Source of the DNA: an uncultured Lachnospiraceae bacterium
GTDB taxonomy: Bacteria; Bacillota; Clostridia; Lachnospirales; Lachnospiraceae
Length of the DNA stretch: 63,294 nucleotides
Direction of reading: 5' to 3'
NCBI GenBank assembly: GCA_900316165.1
Contig: ONBW01000005.1
Location: 1-63,294, forward strand
Shown here piece after piece: positions 15,248-24,234 of this stretch (its first letter is position 1; each line of letters opens with the position of its first letter). The notes beneath the pieces are model-generated. The model saw nothing but the letters and a program-made list of their open reading frames with translations. It did not search any database and was not told where the DNA came from. The position numbers were made by a program, and so were the translations under genes.

Positions 15248-16492
15248 ATGGATAAGAAAATTGTACAGAAATCGACTCTTGATATTAAAATAAAAATAAT
15301 TATTTTAGTGGTTGTTTTTGCTTTGATAGTTGCCGGGTTGATTGCGGTAAAAGGATTTGCCTCAAAGACCAATAGAGATATTGTCGTCAGACAGGAAAAC
15401 ATGATCATGAGCAGAGGTGAGGCGAAAAAAGGACAGCTGGCGGTCAGATGTATAGCCAAGAATGTCGAAGCCAATAAGCTGTTTGGCAGATCGGTTCAGT
15501 ACAGTATAACTATTTATAACAATACTGAACGTAGTATCAGAGACTGGAACATATCGACAATCATCACAAATGGTGGACAGGTCGATAATGTAATAAATGC
15601 GGATTATCATGTGACCACCAGTAAAGTAATTATCACTCCTACTGATAATAATAAGATTATCCGTGATAACGATACTCTGACTTTTGGAATCACACTCAGC
15701 AATAAAAAGAACCAGCAGGACCCTTCATTTGGTATTACTGTAATAGATGGTAAACAGAGTGTAAATCCTTCGGAAATGATGGCTTATTGGCTGCTTATAT
15801 TCGCCCTGTTTGCGTGGTCAATCATTGCAGCAAGCTATTTTGCAAGTCTGCTCTCACGCAGAAAACTCATCAAACAAAAGGAATTGGACGACAAGGTTCT
15901 TTTCCAGACGATCTACACCTTCACCAGTTTCATAGATGCGAAGGACCCGTATACCAGAGGACATTCAGTGCGGGTTGCTTTCTATGCCAGAGAACTGGCA
16001 AAGGAAATGGGGCTTCCTGAAAACGATGTAAAGAACATCTATTATTCAGGACTTATGCACGATGCTGGAAAGATTTCGGTGCCTGACGCGGTTCTTAACA
16101 AGCCTGGAAAATTAAACGACGGCGAATTTCAGCTGATAAAGAGCCATACCACGAACGGAGCCAGGATGCTTCGCAATTACACAGCTATCGAAGGACTCAA
16201 GGAAGTGGCACTCTATCACCATGAGAAGTACAATGGAAAAGGCTATCCGACAGGAACAGCCGGCAAGGAGATACCGCTCTACGCGAGAGTTGTCTGCGTG
16301 GCAGATTCCTATGATGCTATGTCGAGTAATCGTGTGTACAGGAATAAGCTTACCAAAGAACAGATAATAGCCGAGCTGGAGAGATGCTCAGGAACCCAGT
16401 TTGACCCCGAGATTGTTCCGTATATGGTAGATATGATAAAGACCGGAAAGGCTGATAAACTCAGAGACGAAGCAGATAACGTTGTACTTTAA
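15248..16492 (+). CDS. Membrane-anchored HD-GYP cyclic-di-GMP phosphodiesterase
   Basis: A 414-residue protein starting at ATG 15248, 6 bp after AGGAGGAG. A first membrane helix (about 13-34) is followed by an extracytoplasmic domain of about 140 residues rich in beta strands, a second helix (about 178-200, YWLLIFALFAWSIIAASYF), and a cytoplasmic HD-GYP domain (about 215-395). Catalytic features are LMHDAGKISVPDAVLNKPG (HD pair near 270) and YHHEKYNGKGYPTG (near 323-336), with the expected DSYDAMSSNRVYR. The arrangement is that of a signal-sensing c-di-GMP hydrolase. It sits downstream of the soluble GGDEF gene in the same operon, so synthesis and sensor-gated breakdown may be coupled. Confidence 0.88.
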   Translation: MDKKIVQKSTLDIKIKIIILVVVFALIVAGLIAVKGFASKTNRDIVVRQENMIMSRGEAKKGQLAVRCIAKNVEANKLFGRSVQYSITIYNNTERSIRDWNISTIITNGGQVDNVINADYHVTTSKVIITPTDNNKIIRDNDTLTFGITLSNKKNQQDPSFGITVIDGKQSVNPSEMMAYWLLIFALFAWSIIAASYFASLLSRRKLIKQKELDDKVLFQTIYTFTSFIDAKDPYTRGHSVRVAFYARELAKEMGLPENDVKNIYYSGLMHDAGKISVPDAVLNKPGKLNDGEFQLIKSHTTNGARMLRNYTAIEGLKEVALYHHEKYNGKGYPTGTAGKEIPLYARVVCVADSYDAMSSNRVYRNKLTKEQIIAELERCSGTQFDPEIVPYMVDMIKTGKADKLRDEADNVVL

Positions 16493-16501
16493 GGAGAAGT
16501 C

Positions 16502-17161
16502 ATGAGCATTTTTGATAAAATGAGAGAGAAAGCGCAGATGCGCGAAGAAGAGCTTGAGAGAGCCAGAGAGGAAAAACAGAAAGCTCAGGAGGAAAAGCAG
16601 GCGCAGAGAGAACGTGCGGCTGCCATGAAACAAGCCTTAAAGGACTCTGACAGACAGAAAAGGGCAGACGAGCGCTTTATGAGAGCTGCCATAGAGCAGG
16701 GCAGAAGAGCCGCTGCGATAAGAGAGGTCCCTATAGGCTGTGTTATAGTAAGAAACGGCCGTATCATAGCCGCTGCCTATAATAGACGAAATAACGATAA
16801 AAATGTCCTTTCACATGCAGAACTTCTTGCTATAAGGGAAGCATGCAGGAAAACAGGCGACTGGAGACTTGAGGACTGTACCCTCTATGTGACACTAGAA
16901 CCATGTCCTATGTGCGCCGGAGCAATAGTACAGGCCAGGATACCAAGAGTTGTGATAGGAACTCAGAACGCCAAGGCAGGTTGTGCCGGATCAGTAATGA
17001 ACCTTTTAAAGCAGCCAGGCTTCAATCACCAGTGTGATATCACCTACGATGTGCTTCATGACGACTGTGCAGCTATGATAACAGGATTCTTCAGACAGCT
17101 ACGTGAAGAGAAAAAGATGGCAGAGGAGGATGTCGGCAAGCCTCCGATAAAGATGGATTGA
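16502..17161 (+). CDS. tadA: tRNA-specific adenosine deaminase with N-terminal extension
   Basis: A 219-residue protein. Residues about 58-205 are the TadA deaminase: zinc ligand and catalytic glutamate in LSHAELLAIREAC (near 103-115) and the cysteines in EPCPMCAGAIVQARI (near 136-150), with REVPIGCVIV and CAGSVMNLL also typical. It converts A34 to inosine in tRNA-Arg(ACG). The first 57 residues are unusual: a highly charged helix (REKAQMREEELERAREEKQK) of coiled-coil character not found in standard TadA of about 150-165 residues. The ribosome binding site AAGGAG lies 5 bp before the ATG. It overlaps the next gene by 4 bp. Confidence 0.93.
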   Translation: MSIFDKMREKAQMREEELERAREEKQKAQEEKQAQRERAAAMKQALKDSDRQKRADERFMRAAIEQGRRAAAIREVPIGCVIVRNGRIIAAAYNRRNNDKNVLSHAELLAIREACRKTGDWRLEDCTLYVTLEPCPMCAGAIVQARIPRVVIGTQNAKAGCAGSVMNLLKQPGFNHQCDITYDVLHDDCAAMITGFFRQLREEKKMAEEDVGKPPIKMD

Positions 17162-17697
17162 TGAACGATCGAATAGAGACTGAGCACCTGATAATTAAGA
17201 TTTTAAGGCCAAAAGATGCAGTGCTGGTATCGGCCTTTTACAGCAGGAATTTCGATGATTTCGCTAAGTTTGAGCCGCTTACCAGAAGACAGTCACTCTC
17301 CACGAGATATCAGAGAAAGGTGCTTGAGCTCGAAGACAGATACAGGGAAGAGAGAAAAAGAATCAGATACTACCTTTTTGAGAAGTATAATCCGTTCAAA
17401 ACTATAGGTACAGTAAGCTTTCGTGAATTAGACCAGGGCCAGACTACTACCGTAGGCTATAAGGTGGATCAGGAATTCAGGAGAAAAGGCTACGCCAGGG
17501 AAACACTTGAGACACTGATACCTGAGATTGAAGAAGAATACCGGATCAAGTACATAAGAGCTGAGGTACTTACTACAAATGTGCCATCCCAGAATCTGCT
17601 GACAGGGCTGGGCTTTAGGAGAACAGCGATGCTTCCTGGTGGAGCCCATCTGAATGGAATGGATCTGGATGAATATTTATATATCAGAGAAGATTAA
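17158..17697 (+). CDS. GNAT-family N-acetyltransferase
   Basis: A 179-residue acetyltransferase of the RimJ/RimL type: an opening ETEHLIIKILRPKDA, the acetyl-CoA loop YKVDQEFRRKGYARETLETLIP (near 100-121), and the late NVPSQNLLTGLGFRR (near 141-155). Its substrate is unknown; relatives acetylate ribosomal proteins or small molecules. It overlaps the tadA stop by 4 bp and ends the long operon that began at metG, being followed at once by a terminator. Confidence 0.85.
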   Translation: MMNDRIETEHLIIKILRPKDAVLVSAFYSRNFDDFAKFEPLTRRQSLSTRYQRKVLELEDRYREERKRIRYYLFEKYNPFKTIGTVSFRELDQGQTTTVGYKVDQEFRRKGYARETLETLIPEIEEEYRIKYIRAEVLTTNVPSQNLLTGLGFRRTAMLPGGAHLNGMDLDEYLYIRED

Positions 17698-17729
17698 AAA
17701 GTGCATTTCTAAAGTGCACTTTTTATTTT
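17695..17729 (+). terminator. Intrinsic terminator after the metG-GNAT operon
   Basis: Hairpin AAAAAGTGCA / TGCACTTTTT followed by TTTATTTTT. It begins within the GNAT stop region and ends the upstream operon; it lies just beyond the 3' end of the convergent SRP RNA. Confidence 0.8.
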
Positions 17730-17740
17730 TGCAATAAAAA

Positions 17741-18010
17741 ACCGAGCTTCTGCTGTCGAACTCCTGAAATGATACGTTACCTGAACAGTTAGCTCAACCC
17801 AGGCACCCCTAAGGCACATGAGAAATCCTGCTTAGTGCTGCTTCATTCCTGACCTGACACGGTTCACAGGCACCCATTGCTCAGGACCCAGGTATCAACG
17901 CCACTTATTCAGGGCAGCTGTCACTTCAAAAAAGCCCTCGAACAGAAATCACCCCGGCATATAGCGGATATTCCGGTACAGGGGACCGCTGGACCCCCGG
18001 CTGCTCGGCA
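17741..18010 (-). ncRNA. ffs: Signal recognition particle RNA (large clostridial type)
   Basis: On the minus strand the sequence GTGTCAGGTCAGGAATGAAGC (complement of 17837-17857) followed by AGCACTAAGCAGG is the conserved symmetric-loop and tetraloop region of helix 8. It lies about 160 nt from the 5' end, as in 270-nt SRP RNAs with an Alu domain. The ends pair (CCGAG near 18002-18008 with CTCGG near 17742-17746). A run of T follows the 3' end, and a consensus promoter precedes the 5' end. Its position next to the tadA region matches other Firmicutes. The exact ends are estimates. Confidence 0.88.
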
Positions 18011-18016
18011 ACGTTT

Positions 18017-18045
18017 ATTTTACATTTTTATATGAAGTATGTCAA
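18017..18045 (-). promoter_or_regulatory. Promoter of SRP RNA
   Basis: On the minus strand TTGACA (18045-18040), a 17-bp spacer and TAAAAT (18022-18017) form a near-consensus sigma-A promoter placing the start near 18010. Confidence 0.78.
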
Positions 18046-18117
18046 CAAGTACCTTTTTTCCGCTGTGTTTTTATGCTAAAATAAAAAAGACTGTTTAGAT
18101 ATGTCAGGAGGCATTCT

Positions 18118-19365
18118 ATGGGACTTAACGATACGCCGACTGGAGAGAGGCTTCAGATCGGAATTTTTGGAAGAAGAAATGCAGGAAAGTCATCGCTTCT
18201 TAATCTTCTCACAGGTCAGCCGATGGCAGTTGTATCCGATGTAAAGGGCACCACTACTGACCCTGTAAGCAAATCGATGGAGCTGCTGCCTATCGGCCCG
18301 GTTACTTTTATAGATACACCGGGAATGGATGACTATGGTGAGCTGGGCAAGAAGCGGGTTGACCAGACTAAAAAGGTATTAAGACGCACAGATATAGCTA
18401 TTCTGGTTGTTGGGGCAGACAGCTATGAATTCAAGGCAGAAAAAGATTTTTTATCAGAGCTTAAAAAGAGGACTGTCCCTTACCTGATAGTTGCGAACAA
18501 GGCAGATCTGCTCGGTGACGCGAATAAAAATCAGGTAAAGCAGGACTTAGCAGATGCTCTCGGCGAGAAGCCGGAGAAGATCCTGCTTTTAAGCACTGTA
18601 GAGAATCCCAAGGTTAACGGTAATTTTTTAAGGATTCAGATAGCGAAGCTTGCCGACGAGCACAAGGATGACAGAAAGCTGATAAAGGATCTGATAAAGC
18701 CGGGAGACATGGTAGTTCTTGTAATTCCGGTGGATTTTGCCGCGCCTAAGGGAAGACTTATCCTTCCTCAGCAACAGGTCATAAGAGACGTACTTGATGC
18801 GAAGGGGAAGGTTGCGATAGCTCAGGTGACTGAGCTTGAAAGTCTCCTTTACGGCTTTAAGAATCCTCCGAAGATTGTTATCACTGATTCGCAGGCTTTT
18901 AAGGAAGTGGCTGAGATAGTTCCGGAGAGCGTACCTTTGACATCGTTCTCGATACTTATGAGCAGGTACAAGGGAGACCTGCCGCTTCAGACAAGGGGCG
19001 CCAAGGCGATCACAAATCTTAAAGGTGGAGAAAAGATACTTATCTGTGAGGGCTGTACGCATCACAGACAGTGTGGAGATATCGGTACTCAGAAGCTCCC
19101 GAAGTGGATCAGGGAAAAGACCGGAAAGGATTTTGATTTTGAATTTACAAGTGGCGGAGATTTTCCAGATGATCTGTCACCGTATTCACTTATCATACAC
19201 TGCGGTGGATGCATGCTGCCAGTAAGGGAGATAAGGCACAGGTTGGATTCGGCAGCAGCTGCAGGCGTACCGATAACGAATTATGGAGTAATGATAGCCT
19301 ACTTGAATGGCATACTTGGAAGAGTCTTAACGCCGTTCCCATCTGAAGAAGTGACGAGAGGTTGA
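18118..19365 (+). CDS. hydF: [FeFe]-hydrogenase maturation GTPase HydF
   Basis: A 415-residue maturation scaffold that delivers the 2Fe subcluster to [FeFe]-hydrogenase. The N-terminal GTPase domain has the P-loop GRRNAGKSSLLN (18-29), switch II FIDTPGMDD, and the NKAD base-recognition motif near 129-132. A middle dimerisation domain follows, and the C-terminal iron-sulfur domain carries the family pattern: CTHHRQC near 312-318 and IHCGGC near 360-365. HydE, HydG and the hydrogenase are not in the window. A CAGGAGG site lies 8 bp before the ATG, and the gene is divergent from the SRP RNA. The presence of HydF implies an H2-metabolising anaerobe. Confidence 0.95.
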   Translation: MGLNDTPTGERLQIGIFGRRNAGKSSLLNLLTGQPMAVVSDVKGTTTDPVSKSMELLPIGPVTFIDTPGMDDYGELGKKRVDQTKKVLRRTDIAILVVGADSYEFKAEKDFLSELKKRTVPYLIVANKADLLGDANKNQVKQDLADALGEKPEKILLLSTVENPKVNGNFLRIQIAKLADEHKDDRKLIKDLIKPGDMVVLVIPVDFAAPKGRLILPQQQVIRDVLDAKGKVAIAQVTELESLLYGFKNPPKIVITDSQAFKEVAEIVPESVPLTSFSILMSRYKGDLPLQTRGAKAITNLKGGEKILICEGCTHHRQCGDIGTQKLPKWIREKTGKDFDFEFTSGGDFPDDLSPYSLIIHCGGCMLPVREIRHRLDSAAAAGVPITNYGVMIAYLNGILGRVLTPFPSEEVTRG

Positions 19366-19366
19366 A

Positions 19367-20134
19367 ATGAACGCACAGGACAGAACAGAAGATGCTTTAA
19401 GGGCAATGCACATACTGATAGCAAATGCTGAGTTTGAGCCGGGCAGCAATACAAAGATCATTATAGATAAGGACGAGGCGCAGTCTCTTCTTAAAGAGCT
19501 TGGCGACTGTCTCTATCAGATGCTCGACGAAAGCGAGCTTACGAAATCGAGCAGGCAGCAGGCTGAAAGGACCCAGCAGAAACAGGCAGACCTTACCGAA
19601 GAGAGAGCGAAGAAGAAGGCAGAGGATATCTATGCCGGATCTCTTATGTATTCTGACCGCGCCTTAAATCTTATTAGTGATATAATTGCTGATGCTGAGA
19701 ACCGTATTGAGAAGATTCACTCAGATATGATGGAGCAGATTTCTTCTGAAAAGAAAAAAATAAAAACAAACCAGTACGAGCTCAAAGGCCAGCTTTCAGA
19801 CTTAAAGGATACTAAGAAATACTTAAGGCTTATTGAAGAAGAAAACAAGCGCCTTGAGGAGGAAGAGAAGTCCGGTGAGTTTACGGAGGAGGCTGATCAG
19901 CCTTCTTATGCCGACGTAAAACCGGAAATTCATGTGAATCCGGCATTTTTCCAGGGAGGAGAGATTCCGTCAGGTACAGTTGCTGATGGAGAAGATGGCG
20001 ATGATCTTTCTGATAAGATTGAAAGCCAGATAAATCTCGACGACTTAGACCGTGAATATTTCAAATGGAAAGACGGAGAAGATACAGAAGAAGCACCTAA
20101 GAAAAAAGGACTTTTCGGAGTCTTTAAAAAGTGA
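19367..20134 (+). CDS. Coiled-coil protein of unknown function
   Basis: A 255-residue soluble, highly charged protein one base after hydF. Residues about 55-175 are predicted to be continuous coiled coil (KQADLTEERAKKKAEDIYAG, then QISSEKKKIKTNQYELKGQL), reminiscent of DivIVA-type or ATP synthase b-like helices. Residues 176-235 are acidic and low in complexity, and the C-terminus is a short basic/hydrophobic motif (KKKGLFGVFKK) that could touch the membrane. I recognise no family. Tight spacing to hydF suggests co-transcription, but a functional link to hydrogenase maturation is unproven. Confidence 0.75.
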   Translation: MNAQDRTEDALRAMHILIANAEFEPGSNTKIIIDKDEAQSLLKELGDCLYQMLDESELTKSSRQQAERTQQKQADLTEERAKKKAEDIYAGSLMYSDRALNLISDIIADAENRIEKIHSDMMEQISSEKKKIKTNQYELKGQLSDLKDTKKYLRLIEEENKRLEEEEKSGEFTEEADQPSYADVKPEIHVNPAFFQGGEIPSGTVADGEDGDDLSDKIESQINLDDLDREYFKWKDGEDTEEAPKKKGLFGVFKK

Positions 20135-20177
20135 TACAATGCACTGAATAACTGTTGAAAAAAGAATGGAGGCACTA

Positions 20178-22472
20178 ATGAAATTATACGACACCGGTGT
20201 GTACATAGCTGACGGTACACAGATAATAGCCGATGATCACGAAGCAGCAGCAAAGCTCGCTTCACTTGGTAAAAAAGCTGATAAAGCAGGCGCTGCACAG
20301 GGGACTATGGCATACGGTATTTTGAAAAGCCATAATACCTCTGGCGATATGCACGAGCTTCGAATAAAGTTCGATAAGCTGACAAGCCACGATATCACCT
20401 ATGTAGGTATCATTCAGACAGCACGTGCGTCAGGACTTGAGAAGTTCCCGATTCCTTACGTGCTTACAAACTGTCACAACAGTCTCTGCGCTGTAGGTGG
20501 AACTATCAACGAGGATGACCACATGTTCGGACTGTCATGCGCGAAGAGATACGGCGGCATGTATGTACCACCTCATCAGGCAGTAATCCACCAGTTTGCC
20601 CGTGAGATGCTTGCCTGCACCGGCAAAATGATCCTCGGTTCAGATTCACATACCAGATACGGTGCTTTGGGAACCATGGCTATGGGCGAGGGCGGACCGG
20701 AACTCGTAAAGCAGCTTCTTGGAAAGACATACGATATTAATATGCCTGGTGTTATCGCCATTTATTTAAAGGGCAAGCCGATTAAGGGCGTTGGTCCTCA
20801 GGATATAGCTCTCGCTATCATTGGTGAAGTGTTTAAAAACGGCTACGTAAAGAATAAAGTCATGGAGTTCGTAGGACCTGGTATCGCAAATCTCTCTGTA
20901 GATTACCGTATCGGTGTCGATGTAATGACTACAGAGACTACCTGCCTCTCATCTATCTGGGAGTGCGACGATAAGACTGAGGAATTCTATGAGATTCACG
21001 GCAGAAAGGATGACTACAAGCCTCTTCATCCGGCAGATCTTGCTTATTATGATGGCTGCGTTGAGATCGACCTCTCAGAGATCCGTCCGATGATCGCTAT
21101 GCCTTTCCATCCTTCAAATACCTACACTATTGCAGATTTAAAGGTAAACCTTATGGATATCCTCGATGATACCGAGAAGAGAGCAAAAGTTTCACTCGGT
21201 GAGGATGTAGACTTCCATCTTAAGGATAAGGTTCATGACGGAAAGCTCTATGTAGATCAGGGTATCATCGCTGGTTGCGCGGGCGGCGGCTATGAAAATA
21301 TCTGCGATGCAACAGATATCCTTCGTGGAAAGAGCATTGGCTCAGACGACTTTACACTCAGCGTTTATCCGGCTTCTACACCTATTTTCATGCAGCTGGC
21401 AAAGAATGGCTGTGTAGCAGACCTTCTCGCAACAGGCGCTATCGTAAAGACAGCATTCTGCGGACCTTGCTTCGGTGCAGGAGATACACCTGCCAACAAC
21501 GGATTTTCAATCCGTCATTCGACCAGAAACTTCCCGAACAGAGAGGGCTCAAAGCTTCAGAATGGTCAGATCGCTTCAGTTGCACTTATGGATGCCCGTT
21601 CGATCGCAGCTACTGCTGCAAACAAGGGCTTCCTTACAGGAGCAGATGAGATAGATGTAGATTTCACAAAGCCAAAGTATTTCTTCGACAGCGAGATATA
21701 TAAGAACAGAGTCTTCGACAGCCACGGCGTAGCAGATCCTTCAGTAGAGGTTAAGTTCGGACCAAATATCAAGGACTGGCCGGCTATGAGTCCGCTTCCT
21801 GAAAATCTGATCCTCAAGGTTGTATCTGAGATCCACGATCCTGTTACCACAACTGATGAGCTGATTCCTTCAGGTGAGACCTCATCCTACAGATCAAACC
21901 CGCTTGCGCTTGCTGAGTTTACTCTTTCGAGAAAGGATCCGGCATATGTAGGACGCGCAAAGGAGGTCCAGAAGATTCAGAAAGCTATCGAGGCAGACAG
22001 CTGCCCAGGTGAAGCTGATCCGGAGTTCCACGATGTGATGAATGCGATCCATACGAAGTTTGCAGATATCAACCGTCACAATATCGGAGTCGGAAGTACT
22101 ATTTTTGCAGTAAAGCCGGGAGACGGCTCGGCACGAGAGCAGGCTGCAAGCTGCCAGAAGGTGCTTGGTGGCTGGGCAAACATCGCAAATGAGTACGCAA
22201 CCAAGCGTTACAGAAGTAACCTTATCAACTGGGGTATGCTTCCATTTATTATTCCGGCTGGCGACCTTCCGTTCAAGAATGGTGACTACCTCTTCATTCC
22301 GAATGTCTTCTACGATATCCGTGAGAAGAAGACCGAGATCGAGGCCTATGTCGTAAAGGACGGTGGACTTGAGCCGTTTACACTTACTATGGGTGAGCTG
22401 ACTGATGATGAGAGAGAGATCATCGAAGACGGCTGCCTTATCAACTACTACAAAGCACACAATAAAAAGTAA
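20178..22472 (+). CDS. Aconitase-family hydratase
   Basis: A 764-residue member of the aconitase superfamily. I start at ATG 20178, 5 bp after GGAGG; an upstream ATG at 20166 lacks spacing. Seen: [21 protein letters not shown] near 152-172, the first iron-sulfur ligand region, and [13 protein letters not shown] near 425-437 with the paired cysteines that bind the 4Fe-4S cluster; the C-terminal swivel domain contains the [11 protein letters not shown]-like segment [16 protein letters not shown]. In Lachnospiraceae such proteins are usually labelled aconitate hydratase or simply hydratase, and they differ considerably from AcnA and AcnB, so the substrate (citrate or another hydroxy-acid) is uncertain. 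It stands alone, with no citrate synthase gene nearby. Confidence 0.82.
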   Translation: MKLYDTGVYIADGTQIIADDHEAAAKLASLGKKADKAGAAQGTMAYGILKSHNTSGDMHELRIKFDKLTSHDITYVGIIQTARASGLEKFPIPYVLTNCHNSLCAVGGTINEDDHMFGLSCAKRYGGMYVPPHQAVIHQFAREMLACTGKMILGSDSHTRYGALGTMAMGEGGPELVKQLLGKTYDINMPGVIAIYLKGKPIKGVGPQDIALAIIGEVFKNGYVKNKVMEFVGPGIANLSVDYRIGVDVMTTETTCLSSIWECDDKTEEFYEIHGRKDDYKPLHPADLAYYDGCVEIDLSEIRPMIAMPFHPSNTYTIADLKVNLMDILDDTEKRAKVSLGEDVDFHLKDKVHDGKLYVDQGIIAGCAGGGYENICDATDILRGKSIGSDDFTLSVYPASTPIFMQLAKNGCVADLLATGAIVKTAFCGPCFGAGDTPANNGFSIRHSTRNFPNREGSKLQNGQIASVALMDARSIAATAANKGFLTGADEIDVDFTKPKYFFDSEIYKNRVFDSHGVADPSVEVKFGPNIKDWPAMSPLPENLILKVVSEIHDPVTTTDELIPSGETSSYRSNPLALAEFTLSRKDPAYVGRAKEVQKIQKAIEADSCPGEADPEFHDVMNAIHTKFADINRHNIGVGSTIFAVKPGDGSAREQAASCQKVLGGWANIANEYATKRYRSNLINWGMLPFIIPAGDLPFKNGDYLFIPNVFYDIREKKTEIEAYVVKDGGLEPFTLTMGELTDDEREIIEDGCLINYYKAHNKK

Positions 22473-22481
22473 TTAACAAAG

Positions 22482-22511
22482 CTTCCCACACCCCGATCGG
22501 GATGTGGGAAG
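22482..22511 (+). terminator. GC-rich hairpin after the hydratase gene
   Basis: CTTCCCACAcCCCGATCGGGaTGTGGGAAG folds on itself over 30 nt with one imperfect pair. It sits 10 nt after the stop codon. The following TGTTATCTT is a poor U-tract, so termination may be incomplete. Confidence 0.55.
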
Positions 22512-22526
22512 TGTTATCTTAAAATA

Positions 22527-22703
22527 ATGAAATGCGTATCTTGGAATGTTAACGGGCTCAGAGCCTGTATTAAAAAAGGATTTTTCGATTACTTTAAAGA
22601 AGCAGATGCAGATGCCTTCTGTCTGCAGGAGACAAAGCTTCAGGAAGGTCAGGTCGATATAGACAAAGCTTCGATTAATCATATCGTGCTGGCATTGTCT
22701 TAA
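22527..22703 (+). pseudogene. Truncated exodeoxyribonuclease III (xth/exoA) gene
   Basis: A 58-codon frame starting [19 protein letters not shown] and containing [17 protein letters not shown]. These are the first two catalytic motifs of exonuclease III/AP endonuclease (the asparagine in WNVNGLR and the metal-binding glutamate in LQETKL). The family is about 250 residues; here the frame stops after a short unrelated tail ([11 protein letters not shown]) and the rest, including the DHCPV-type and C-terminal histidine motifs, is missing. The remaining 60 bp to the next gene show no homology. The gene is a deletion remnant and cannot encode an active nuclease. Confidence 0.8.
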
Positions 22704-22765
22704 AATGGCGTGCTTAGCGCTGCAGAAAATACTGACATAATATTTATATACATTAAGGAGCATAT

Positions 22766-24163
22766 ATGCCTGAAGGTAACCCAGAAAAGAAAAAACGACC
22801 GAGCGATTATCTGAGTGATGAGGAAAATGCCCGCTATAAGGTAATAGCTGGAAGAGCCTTCTTTGTAGGACTCGCGCTTATCGTCATATATTTTGTAATT
22901 AAGAGATGGGGATCTATCTCAAGTGGCTGGGGCGTGGTCACAAAGGTCTTTCAGCCGATACTTTTTGGTGCAGTAATGGCATATCTGGCCAATCCTATAA
23001 TGGGATTTTTTTCAAGGCTCTTTAACAACATTGCAGATTTTTTTGCGAAGCGCAGGGGAAAAAAGAGAAAGCTGCCTGAAAATGGAAAGCCGATAAAATG
23101 GATCCGGGTTCTCTCATCGATTCTGGCTATCCTTTTGATCGTGGCAGCGGTTATTTTTTTCTTAGTACTTGTTGTCCCGCAGTTTATATCAACCTTGAAT
23201 GAGCTGGTAAACCACATCCATGAAAAAGTACGCGGAGTCATAGACTGGGCAGACCGGATTACGAGCTACCGTTTTAAGGATGTAATGGATTCGGCCCGTG
23301 ATAACAAAAATATCGATAATACCCTCGATAAGCTCGTGGATTTTGTCCGTAAATACTTTAATCTGGAGAGCCAGAATCAGGTAGTCAATACATTGACAAA
23401 GTGGGGAATGAGCTTTGGAAAGACAGTGGTCAACCTGATTATTGGAATTTTCGTCTGCGTCTATGTGCTTATAGATAAGGAAAAATTCAAAGCATGGACC
23501 AAGAAGATTATCTACACTATTTTTCCGGTAAAACCAGCCAACCATATCGTAGAGACCTTCAGGAAGGCTGATGAGGTATTCTATGGCTTCATTGTTGGAA
23601 AAATAATCGATTCTATCATAATTGGAATCATCTGCTATTTCGCGATGCTGATACTTGGCTTCCCATACGCTGTTGTATGCTCGGTAATTATCGGAGTGAC
23701 AAATGTCATACCTATTTTCGGACCGTACATAGGAGCAGTGCCTACGGTCTGCCTGATTTTCGTAAACAACCCGATGCAGGGTATATATTTCCTGATTTTT
23801 GTAATCGTACTGCAGCAGTTCGATGGCAATTTCCTCGGACCAAAGATACTTGGAGACTCGACAGGAGTTTCTCCATTCTGGGTTGTATTTGCAATCGTTG
23901 TCGGCGGTGGTCTGTTCGGTATACCGGGAATGATCATAGGAGTACCGATGGTTTCGCTGACACTTTGGGTAATAAAGCGGATAGCTGATCATTACCTTCG
24001 TGTGAAAAAAATGCCGGTACCGGCTTCATCCTATGAAAAGCTGGGCTATATAGATCCCGCTACAGGTGACATTATTCCGCGACAGGGCAGCAGAAAAAAG
24101 AAACACAATGGCATCATTGAAAAAATTCTGTCGAAGAGAAAAAATAAACAGCCTAAGAAATGA
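22766..24163 (+). CDS. AI-2E family transporter
   Basis: A 465-residue membrane protein of the AI-2E (PerM/TqsA/UPF0118) family. A basic N-terminus is followed by about eight membrane segments. Typical features are QPILFGAVMAYLANPI near 70-85, the long central amphipathic region (about 135-215), and the late GVTNVIPIFGPYIGAVPT and FLGPKILGDSTGVSP near 310-375. The C-terminal 55 residues are basic and cytosolic. Members export small molecules or act as ion antiporters; the substrate cannot be assigned. AAGGAG lies 6 bp before the ATG. The upstream region carries a possible CATAAT -10 near 22736. Confidence 0.87.
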   Translation: MPEGNPEKKKRPSDYLSDEENARYKVIAGRAFFVGLALIVIYFVIKRWGSISSGWGVVTKVFQPILFGAVMAYLANPIMGFFSRLFNNIADFFAKRRGKKRKLPENGKPIKWIRVLSSILAILLIVAAVIFFLVLVVPQFISTLNELVNHIHEKVRGVIDWADRITSYRFKDVMDSARDNKNIDNTLDKLVDFVRKYFNLESQNQVVNTLTKWGMSFGKTVVNLIIGIFVCVYVLIDKEKFKAWTKKIIYTIFPVKPANHIVETFRKADEVFYGFIVGKIIDSIIIGIICYFAMLILGFPYAVVCSVIIGVTNVIPIFGPYIGAVPTVCLIFVNNPMQGIYFLIFVIVLQQFDGNFLGPKILGDSTGVSPFWVVFAIVVGGGLFGIPGMIIGVPMVSLTLWVIKRIADHYLRVKKMPVPASSYEKLGYIDPATGDIIPRQGSRKKKHNGIIEKILSKRKNKQPKK

Positions 24164-24169
24164 TAGTGT

Positions 24170-24198
24170 TTGAAAAACAGCCTCTGCTATGGTACTAT
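24170..24198 (+). promoter_or_regulatory. Sigma-A promoter of the TPR/P-loop gene
   Basis: TTGAAA at 24170-24175, a 17-bp spacer and TACTAT at 24193-24198 lie just after the AI-2E stop codon and about 37 bp before the next start. Confidence 0.6.
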
Positions 24199-24234
24199 AT
24201 ATGAATAAAAGCAGATATATCGAGGTACACAAAG

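Noticed and set aside
17741-18010. tmRNA or RNase P RNA in the 420-bp gap after the GNAT gene
   Set aside because: The minus strand carries the SRP helix 8 motif at the expected place; no alanine-like acceptor stem or RNase P core motifs were seen.
23189-23992. 267-codon minus-strand ORF in the AI-2E transporter gene
   Set aside because: It is antisense to a well-supported membrane transporter, is rich in Tyr/Asn/Asp as expected for a shadow frame, and lacks a ribosome binding site.
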